Shown one piece after another: positions 1 to 4,423 of a DNA stretch of 5,976 nucleotides. The stretch lies in the NCBI GenBank assembly GCA_946482165.1, contig CAMLQS010000318.1:1-5976 (forward strand), written 5' to 3'. Under the pieces are notes generated by a model, which saw nothing but the letters and a program-made list of their open reading frames with translations, did no database searches and was not told the origin of the DNA. A program made the position numbers and the translations under genes. Within the stretch, counting starts at the first letter, position 1. The number at the start of each line of letters is the position of its first letter. The DNA is from an uncultured Verrucomicrobiota bacterium. GTDB lineage: Bacteria; Verrucomicrobiota; Verrucomicrobiae; Opitutales; Opitutaceae.

Positions 1-665
1 GCTTTCGCCAGCGGGCAAGCCGCCGGATCGATCGCTTCGCCGCGACGATACCGCGAAAGCAACTCCATCGAGCGCCGCGCCAGCATGCGCCGCACTTCGC
101 GGCGTTGCCCCTTCACGCGCGGGATCACCATCTGATCGTAGCCGGTCGTTTGATGCCGCATCCACGCGATGGTCGCCGCCTCGGCGCGTTGCTCGACAGG
201 GATTCGCTCCGTGCGCGCCACCGTGCCGCTGCCGACCGGCGTCGCGTGCTCCGCGATCAACCGCGCCATCCGTGCCGCATCCGCCTCGTGCCGCGGATGA
301 AAGTTCAAAAACGCCAGCACCGCATCGCGAAACTCACCCACATACGCGACCTGCTCTTCGGCGCGCCGTCGACGACCCGCATCGAGCTTTCTCTGGTAAG
401 CCGGGTCCTGCCGCTCGAGAGCGAGCTCGGCGCGCAACGCGGCGATCCTCGCCGCCGGCGCCCAGATCCCGCGTGAGAAGCGTTTGCGGCCCTTCAGCTC
501 GATCACGGTCCAGCTCGGCCCGTCTTCCTTGATGCGCCGGCTGAGCGCCGCGTCGCCCGGCGGCAGCAGGTCCCAACCCTCCGGCACCGTCAGGACGCGA
601 GTATCAAGGCCGATCACGCGGCGCGGCAGCGAGCTGGGACGAACCTCAAGGCTTTCGAAGGACAT
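1..665 (-). CDS. DUF2293 domain protein (C-terminus cut by window edge)
   Basis: The reverse strand is open from an ATG at 665 to the left edge, giving 221 codons with no stop, so the C-terminus is missing. Residues about 23-85 (VLTVPEGWDLLPPGDAAL, then KGRKRFSRGIWAP) are the N-terminal part usual in these proteins. Residues about 120-208 look like DUF2293: RIPVEQRAEAATIAWMRHQTT at 154-174, then GYDQMV and PRVKGQRREVRRMLARRS. The segment is rich in Arg and in conserved Arg/His, which could suit nucleic-acid binding, but no function is established for the family. The start has no Shine-Dalgarno sequence. An in-frame ATG at 707 would add 14 mostly Arg codons after a weak GGGA and is less likely. 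The gene lies 99 bases downstream of ppk2; a short hairpin at 725-737 in the gap lacks a T-run, so read-through from ppk2 is possible. The family call rests on recognition of the motif, not on a search. Confidence 0.75.
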   Translation of the reverse strand, partial: MSFESLEVRPSSLPRRVIGLDTRVLTVPEGWDLLPPGDAALSRRIKEDGPSWTVIELKGRKRFSRGIWAPAARIAALRAELALERQDPAYQRKLDAGRRRRAEEQVAYVGEFRDAVLAFLNFHPRHEADAARMARLIAEHATPVGSGTVARTERIPVEQRAEAATIAWMRHQTTGYDQMVIPRVKGQRREVRRMLARRSMELLSRYRRGEAIDPAACPLAK

Positions 666-764
666 GGAGCCGGGAGGAAACCGCCTTCGCCACCGGCGTC
701 GATTCATTCCCGAACATCGCGGCCCGCGTCAAACGCGCGGCGCCAGACGTCCGTCCACCGCCAG

Positions 765-1649
765 TCACTCCTCCGCATCCTCCAGCACCCTGCGCGCCGC
801 TTTCAGCCGCTTGCGTTGCTCCTCGGTAACCTGGGGAAAATCCATCCGCAGTCCGCGCAAGGTGTCAGTGATGACGTGGGAGATAATCAGGCGCGCGTTG
901 TGCTTGTCGTCCGCCGGCACGACATACCAGGGAGCGGACGCGGTGCTCGTGGCCGCGATCGCGTCGGCGTAGGCGCGCTGGAAGTCGTCCCAACGTTTCC
1001 GCATGTCCAAATCTCCCATTTCGAATTTCCAGTTCTTGTCCGGCTCGTCGATCCGGGCCAGCAAACGACGGCGCTGCTCCTCCTTCGAGATATGGAGGAA
1101 AAACTTCACGATGCGTGTGCCGTTCCGGACGAGGTAATCTTCAAACTGGGCGATGTCCGCGAAGCGCTCCTTCCAGATCGTCTTCGGGTTCACGCATTCC
1201 TCCGGCAAGCGCTGCGCCGCCAGAACCTCCGGCAAGACGCGCGCGACGAGCACCTCCTCGTAGTAGGACCGGTTGAAGATTCCGATCCGGCCGCGCTCCG
1301 GGAGCCGAAGCGTCGTGCGCCAGAGAAAGTCGTGCTCCAACTCCTCGTCGCTGGGACGCTTGAAGCTGAACACCTGGCACCCTTGCGGATTCACGCCCGA
1401 CATCACGTGCCGGATCGCGCTGTCTTTTCCCGATCCGTCCATGCCTTGGAAAATCAACAATATGGCGTATCGATTATGGGCATACAGGACCTTCTGCATG
1501 TCGCTGATCTCCTCCCGATACTGGGCCAGCAGATCGCGGTAGTTTTCTTTCGAGCCATAGAGGGGATCGACCGCGCTCGGGCGCTTGACGAGTTCCAGCT
1601 TTTTTCCCCGAGTCACCCGATAATCACCAAGCCGGCATGCTAGATTCAT
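765..1649 (-). CDS. ppk2: Polyphosphate kinase 2 family protein (polyphosphate:nucleotide phosphotransferase)
   Basis: PPK2 enzymes transfer phosphate between inorganic polyphosphate and nucleoside mono- or diphosphates in the cytosol, usually making ADP, ATP or GTP from polyphosphate. With the start at 1649 the protein has 294 residues, normal for a one-domain PPK2. The N-terminus reads LGDYRVTRGKKLEL, typical of the family. A P-loop, GMDGSGKD, lies at residues 69-76, followed by IRHVMSGVNPQG. A Walker-B/lid element, RIGIFNRSYYEEVLVARV, lies at about 121-138; SFKRPSDEELEHDFLWR precedes it. The YYE form followed by VLV resembles the subgroup often called class III (able to use AMP and ADP), but subclass and substrate are inferred. 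The frame stays open upstream to an ATG at 1751; those 34 extra residues are not family-like and were excluded. The chosen start has no clear Shine-Dalgarno sequence. The gene stands alone except for the DUF2293 gene downstream; no ppk1 or exopolyphosphatase gene is in view. Confidence 0.93.
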   Translation of the reverse strand: MNLACRLGDYRVTRGKKLELVKRPSAVDPLYGSKENYRDLLAQYREEISDMQKVLYAHNRYAILLIFQGMDGSGKDSAIRHVMSGVNPQGCQVFSFKRPSDEELEHDFLWRTTLRLPERGRIGIFNRSYYEEVLVARVLPEVLAAQRLPEECVNPKTIWKERFADIAQFEDYLVRNGTRIVKFFLHISKEEQRRRLLARIDEPDKNWKFEMGDLDMRKRWDDFQRAYADAIAATSTASAPWYVVPADDKHNARLIISHVITDTLRGLRMDFPQVTEEQRKRLKAARRVLEDAEE

Positions 1650-1886
1650 GCGTCCAAGAAAACCGGATCGCGCCGCAAGGCGACCCGCCGCGGCGCCTAA
1701 AATCGCACCGGAGATTTTTCCGAGCCGACAGCTCCCGGGGCGCAGAACCAAGCTCGCCGAGGTCGCTCAAGCCACTTTGCGGGCATACCGCCTCCCCACC
1801 CGCGTGCTGATGTAGGTGCTCAAACCGCTCCCGGAGCGCGCGCGCGAAGCCGATCCGCGAGCACGAGGGGAAGAGCGGACGGCGAA

Positions 1887-1919
1887 CGACGGCGGTCCAT
1901 GTCCCGAGGGCTGCCGTCG
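1887..1919. other. Imperfect 12-bp hairpin in the gap between the SRPBCC and ppk2 genes
   Basis: The gap 1650-1936 (287 bases) holds no convincing gene. Its clearest structure is a hairpin with arms 1887-1898 and 1908-1919 and a 9-base loop. Read as plus-strand RNA it has 12 pairs, two of them G-U. Read as minus-strand RNA the same two positions become A-C mismatches. It starts 17 bases past the SRPBCC stop codon. There is no T-run on either side, so it is not a standard intrinsic terminator, though it could protect or help end the SRPBCC transcript. No good promoter for ppk2 was recognised in the rest of the gap. Confidence 0.4.
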
Positions 1920-1936
1920 CGATCATCCAGCCGCGT

Positions 1937-2383
1937 TCAGTTTGGAATTTCCGGCTCCACCAGCCAGGCCAGCTGCGCCAGCGATTCCTGCCAGCCAAGG
2001 TAACACATCTCCGCGGGAATAACCGCCGGCACGCCAGCCTGCTCCACATGCAGCTCGGTGCCGCAAAGCACCTTTTTCAGCGTCACCTCGACGCTTATCA
2101 CGCCCGGCAGATTCGGATCGTCGAATTTATCCGTGTATCGGATGCGCTCGTGCGGCGTGAGCTCCAGATACTCGCCCCCAAACGAGTGGCTGCTCCCCGT
2201 GCCGAAGTTCGTGAAGGACATGCGGAAGCTTCCGCCGACCCTCGCGTCCAAGTGGTGGACTTTGCAGGTGAAACCATAAGGCGGCAGCCATTTGGCCATG
2301 GCGTCGGCCTCGGTGAAGGCGCGATAGAGCTTCTCGGGGGAGGCGCGAAACACGCGGTGCAGACGGATCGTGTGGGTGCTCAT
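1937..2383 (-). CDS. SRPBCC family protein (AHSA1 / polyketide-cyclase-like)
   Basis: This is a complete 148-residue single-domain protein of the START/Bet v1-like SRPBCC fold, a cytosolic helix-grip fold with a hydrophobic ligand cavity. The AHSA1-type signature is clear: LHRVFRASPEKLYRAFTEAD at residues 8-27, AMAKWLPPYGFTCKVHHLD at 28-46, VGGSFRMSFTNF at 49-60, FGGEYLELTPHERIRYTDKF at 68-87 and YLGWQESLAQLAWLVEPEIP at 128-147. This subgroup is common and strongly conserved across bacteria, but its ligand is unknown; the Hsp90-activator label of the Pfam family does not imply that role here. Length is normal. The ATG at 2383 agrees with the usual N-terminus, yet the bases before it contain no Shine-Dalgarno sequence. 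The terminator at 2498-2527 separates it from the RRM gene, so it should have its own promoter in 2384-2497, where I could not pick a convincing -35/-10 pair. Confidence 0.92.
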   Translation of the reverse strand: MSTHTIRLHRVFRASPEKLYRAFTEADAMAKWLPPYGFTCKVHHLDARVGGSFRMSFTNFGTGSSHSFGGEYLELTPHERIRYTDKFDDPNLPGVISVEVTLKKVLCGTELHVEQAGVPAVIPAEMCYLGWQESLAQLAWLVEPEIPN

Positions 2384-2417
2384 GATAAGGTTTGGTTATG
2401 ACGCGGGTGAATATGCA

Positions 2418-2433
2418 GGGGGCAAAGTGCCCC
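2418..2433 (-). other. Small GC hairpin in the SRPBCC gene upstream region
   Basis: GGGGC at 2419-2423 and GCCCC at 2429-2433 can pair around a five-base loop (AAAGT on the plus strand). It lies about 35 bases upstream of the SRPBCC start codon, in the 114-base stretch between that gene and the RRM terminator. It could sit in the 5' untranslated region or be an operator half-site pair; a 5-bp stem in GC-rich DNA may also be chance. Confidence 0.25.
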
Positions 2434-2497
2434 GTCCGCAGTCTCCACGAACGAAGGCGCGCGCACCGGACATGTTCTGAACAACTATTTTGGGCGC

Positions 2498-2527
2498 AAA
2501 AAAGCGAGACGCCGAAAAACGTCTCGC
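2498..2527 (-). terminator. Intrinsic (Rho-independent) terminator of the RRM gene
   Basis: On the minus strand, GCGAGACG (2527-2520) and CGTCTCGC (2511-2504) form a perfect 8-bp stem with an 8-base loop, followed at once by six T residues (2503-2498). It begins 46 bases after the RRM stop codon and points the same way as that gene. On the plus strand the stem is followed by no T-run, so it acts on minus-strand transcription only. It is the clearest terminator in the window and separates the RRM gene from the SRPBCC gene. Confidence 0.9.
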
Positions 2528-2573
2528 CTCGGGGATGCAGCGCCTGCGCCGATTCGGCGCGGAAGCGGAGCGA

Positions 2574-2909
2574 TCAATAACGCTTGGCGCGCTGGTGGAA
2601 GGCGCCGGCCTTGCGGTTGGGGCCGAAGTTGCGGCCGCCGCCGGAGCCGCCGCCGGATTCTTCCTTGGGGCGAGCCTCGTTCACGGTGAGCGCTCGGCCG
2701 TCGAGCTGAAAGCCGTTCATCTTCTCGGCCGCGGTCTTGCTCTCCTCCTCGTTGGAGAAGGTCACAAAGGCGAAGCCGCGCGGGCGACCGGTCTCGCGGT
2801 CGTTGGCGATATAGACGTCGGTCAAGGTGCCGAACTGCTCGAAGGCGGCGCGGAGGGCGTCTTCGGTCGTGTTGAAGGATAGATTTCCGACGTAGAGCTT
2901 GGAATTCAT
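2574..2909 (-). CDS. Small RRM-domain RNA-binding protein
   Basis: This 111-residue protein consists of one RNA recognition motif followed by a short Gly/Arg-rich tail. RNP2 is LYVGNL at residues 5-10 and RNP1 is RGFAFVTF at 44-51; the aromatic residues Y6, F46 and F48 expected to stack on RNA bases are present. The tail (about 83-111) contains GGGSGGGR and ends in basic QRAKRY, as in bacterial and plastid glycine-rich RRM proteins. Such proteins bind single-stranded RNA; in cyanobacteria several are cold-induced and thought to act as RNA chaperones, so a similar role here is an inference. The ATG at 2909 gives the canonical N-terminus MNSKLYVGNL. No Shine-Dalgarno sequence precedes it: the 14 bases before ATG are instead one arm of a long inverted repeat, and a 22-codon open frame overlaps the start codon. 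The gene ends at its own terminator (2498-2527), so it is probably monocistronic. Confidence 0.95.
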   Translation of the reverse strand: MNSKLYVGNLSFNTTEDALRAAFEQFGTLTDVYIANDRETGRPRGFAFVTFSNEEESKTAAEKMNGFQLDGRALTVNEARPKEESGGGSGGGRNFGPNRKAGAFHQRAKRY

Positions 2910-2974
2910 GGCTGGTGGTTGTCGTAGCCTCGTCCGCTGTCAGCCTGTTCCCGGGGATCGGGTTTCGGATTCAT
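2906..2974 (-). CDS. Possible 22-residue leader ORF overlapping the RRM start (ATGA)
   Basis: On the minus strand an ATG at 2974 opens 22 codons that end in a TGA at 2908-2906, overlapping the RRM ATG (2909-2907) as ATGA, the arrangement typical of translational coupling. The peptide would begin MNPKPDPREQ and end YDNHQP, hydrophilic and without recognised homologues. Its last codons are the 3' arm of the inverted repeat before the RRM start, so a ribosome reading it would open that stem. The frame also extends upstream to a GTG at 3019. Against it: no Shine-Dalgarno sequence is visible, only 13 of the 21 codons after the ATG end in G or C, which is low for this DNA, and short frames are common by chance. 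Confidence 0.25.
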   Translation of the reverse strand: MNPKPDPREQADSGRGYDNHQP

Positions 2975-3011
2975 CACTTGAACCAAAGGCTCGCCTGACA
3001 ACCCACCAGCC
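2910..3011 (-). promoter_or_regulatory. Structured 5' leader of the RRM gene
   Basis: Two distant arms are complementary: 2910-2923 (plus strand GGCTGGTGGTTGTC) and 2997-3011 (GACAACCCACCAGCC), giving 14 pairs with one bulged base. Inside them AGCCT (2926-2930) pairs with AGGCT (2987-2991) across a small internal loop, and CCCG/CGGG (2950-2962) can form an apical hairpin. In the minus-strand transcript the 3' arm ends exactly at the base before the RRM start codon, so the fold would place the initiation region beside a long helix. This resembles cis-regulatory leaders that control translation by temperature or by protein binding; cold control or autoregulation by the RRM protein would be reasonable models but are inferred. 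No known riboswitch class was recognised. Confidence 0.6.
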
Positions 3012-3025
3012 ACTGTCACCTAACG

Positions 3026-3031
3026 TTATTA
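3026..3031 (-). promoter_or_regulatory. Possible -10 element for the RRM gene
   Basis: TAATAA on the minus strand lies in the only A/T-rich patch of the region, beside the palindrome TAACGTTA (3021-3028). If it is a -10 box, transcription would start near 3018-3019, just before the 5' arm of the leader helix at 3011. No good -35 hexamer lies 16-18 bases upstream, so the call is weak. Confidence 0.25.
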
Positions 3032-3106
3032 CGATGGCCCGACATTCGCGGCGGCACGCGGAAAAGCAAGGCCGTTACGGCGCCTCCGCCCCCGCCGAGG
3101 CATCTT

Positions 3107-3134
3107 CCCGGGCGCGAACCGCGCTTCGCCCGGG
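3107..3134. other. GC-rich hairpin in the divergent intergenic region
   Basis: The arm CCCGGGCG (3107-3114) followed by AA (3117-3118) pairs with TTCGCCCGGG (3125-3134), making a 10-bp stem with a two-base bulge (3115-3116) and a six-base loop. No T-run follows on either strand, so it is not an intrinsic terminator. It could be part of the 5' leader of the yihY-like gene or a protein binding site; CCCGGGC palindromes also arise easily in DNA this rich in G and C. Confidence 0.35.
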
Positions 3135-3343
3135 CGCTTCCCCCGATGTATCAGCCCAAAGATTACAGGGGAACCCGTGTCCCGCCGCCCGCCCTCTTTG
3201 CGGCTCTCCCCGCGTCCGGATCTTCGCCGCTCCCGAAGAGCCGGGAGGCACTCGACCGGCTGGACCGCTCGGAAGGGAAACGGATGCCCGGGGCGCCACA
3301 ACCGAGGCAAAATCGCGGCGCTTTTCCCTCTCAACCATCGCCC

Positions 3344-3348
3344 AGGAG
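3344..3348 (+). promoter_or_regulatory. Ribosome binding site deciding the yihY-like start
   Basis: AGGAG is followed by 10 bases and then ATG at 3359. The spacing is slightly long, but this is the only Shine-Dalgarno-like sequence near the N-terminus. It supports the start at 3359 over the in-frame ATG at 3146. Confidence 0.6.
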
Positions 3349-3358
3349 TCCCCCCGCC

Positions 3359-4408
3359 ATGGCCAAATCCAACGACAGGACCGCCCCCTCCCTCGCACCC
3401 GGCGCCGACCGAGCCGCCCACGCCCCCCCGAACGAGATTCACGAGCCCGGGCGCGGCAGACAGGCCGCCAGCCCTGCGCAGATTCCCGCCCGCGGGTGGA
3501 GCGACATCCTTCGCCGCACCTTTCAGCAGCTCGGCGAAGACAACCTGTCCATCGTCGCCGCCGGCATGGCGTTCTACGCGTTCACCGCGATGGTGCCCGC
3601 CCTCGCGGCCGTCGTCGCCATTTATGCTTTGGTCAACGATCCCGCCACGGTGACCGGACACATCGAGTCGATGGCGCACCTGCTTCCCGAGCAAACCAGG
3701 CCGATCCTGCACGAACAGCTGAGCCGCCTGACCGCGGACAACGAGAGCGCGGGCTGGGGAGCCGTGATTGGCATCGGCATAGCCATCTTTGGCGCGATGA
3801 AGGCCATGAGCGCCCTGATAACCGGCCTGAACATCGCTTATGACGAGGAGGAGAAGCGCGGCGTCGTGAAGCTCTACGCGACCGCCCTCGCGCTCACCCT
3901 CGCCTCCGTCGTGGGAGCCATTCTTGCAATCGGTCTGGTGGCCGTGGCGCCCGCTTTGCTTCGCGTCGTCAGCGGAGACGAAACAGCCAAGCTACTCGTC
4001 AATATCTTGCGTTGGCCTGTTGTCGCCGCGCTTTTCGCTTTCGCCCTCTCCGTGGCTTACCGCTACGCGGCCAGCCGCGACAAACCCCGCTGGCACTGGG
4101 TGAGCTGGGGTGCCTCCGCGGCGACCGTCTTGTGGCTGCTGGGCTCCGCGGCCTTTTCTTTCTACCTGTCTCGATTCGGTGATTACGAGGGCACCTACGG
4201 TTCGCTCGGCGCGATCGTGGCGTTCCTCATGTGGCTGTTCCTCACCTCCTACGTCATTCTTCTTGGAGCGGAGCTCGACGCGGAAATGGAGCGCCAGACC
4301 GTGCGCGACACCACCGACGAGCCGGAAAAACCGCTGGGCCAACGCGGCGCCCACGCCGCGGACACCGTCGGTCCGGCCCTGGGCAAACGCTCCGCCCATC
4401 ACGGTTGA
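3359..4408 (+). CDS. YihY/BrkB-family inner membrane protein
   Basis: This is a 349-residue integral membrane protein of the YihY / virulence factor BrkB family (the family once mislabelled RNase BN). Six hydrophobic segments are visible at about 64-92, 134-160, 170-201, 216-237, 249-271 and 280-305. Family signatures are present: IVAAGMAFYAFTAMVPAL at 65-82, YDEEEKRG at 161-168 in the position where family members have an N/D-E-x-x-x-R loop, and YGSLGAIVAFLMWLF at 280-294 followed by ILLGAELDAEME at 300-311. The first 45 residues are a polar, Pro/Ala-rich cytoplasmic tail and the last 40 are charged, both variable in the family. The molecular function is not settled; transport or envelope roles have been suggested. 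The frame remains open upstream to 3146, but the added residues are low-complexity. The gene converges on the radical SAM gene with 15 bases between stops and no terminator hairpin seen, so the transcripts may overlap. Confidence 0.93.
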   Translation: MAKSNDRTAPSLAPGADRAAHAPPNEIHEPGRGRQAASPAQIPARGWSDILRRTFQQLGEDNLSIVAAGMAFYAFTAMVPALAAVVAIYALVNDPATVTGHIESMAHLLPEQTRPILHEQLSRLTADNESAGWGAVIGIGIAIFGAMKAMSALITGLNIAYDEEEKRGVVKLYATALALTLASVVGAILAIGLVAVAPALLRVVSGDETAKLLVNILRWPVVAALFAFALSVAYRYAASRDKPRWHWVSWGASAATVLWLLGSAAFSFYLSRFGDYEGTYGSLGAIVAFLMWLFLTSYVILLGAELDAEMERQTVRDTTDEPEKPLGQRGAHAADTVGPALGKRSAHHG

Positions 4409-4423
4409 TCCGCTGGCCTGTCC

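Larger units (their letters stand above)
3012..3358. other. Divergent intergenic region between the RRM and yihY-like genes
   Basis: About 350 bases lie between the RRM leader and the yihY-like start. Frames are open through parts of it on both strands, but they give low-complexity Pro/Arg/Ala sequence with no family resemblance, and I read it as non-coding. It should contain the promoters of both divergent genes. Apart from the possible RRM -10 element and the hairpin at 3107-3134 I recognise no operator, riboswitch or small RNA. A pyrimidine-rich stretch (3321-3334) lies shortly before the yihY-like gene. Confidence 0.5.

Noticed and set aside
666..707. Upstream in-frame ATG at 707 for the DUF2293 gene
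   Set aside because: It adds a run of Arg codons after only a weak GGGA; the ATG at 665 fits the family start better, though neither has a good ribosome binding site.
1650..1751. N-terminal extension of the PPK2 reading frame to an ATG at 1751
   Set aside because: The 34 extra residues are rich in Gly, Ala and Arg and lack PPK2 similarity; the ATG at 1649 leads directly into the family's usual N-terminal sequence and gives a normal length.
1624..2049. Open frame of 141 codons on the minus strand across the SRPBCC 3' end and the following gap
   Set aside because: It overlaps the well-supported SRPBCC gene and the ppk2 start in another frame and yields Arg/Trp/Cys-rich sequence with no family features.
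2472..2485. LexA-like sequence around GTTCTGAAC upstream of the SRPBCC gene
   Set aside because: It is a 9-base palindrome with a one-base centre and does not have the GAAC-N4-GTTC or CTGT-N8-ACAG spacing of known SOS boxes.
3146..3358. Longer start for the yihY-like protein at 3146
   Set aside because: The 71 added residues are Pro/Arg/Ser-rich and not conserved in kind; AGGAG precedes the ATG at 3359.
3029..3712. Open frame of 227 codons on the minus strand opposite the yihY-like gene
   Set aside because: It overlaps the N-terminal part of a clear membrane protein gene and encodes Gly/Arg-rich low-complexity sequence, as expected for the antisense of GC-rich coding DNA.
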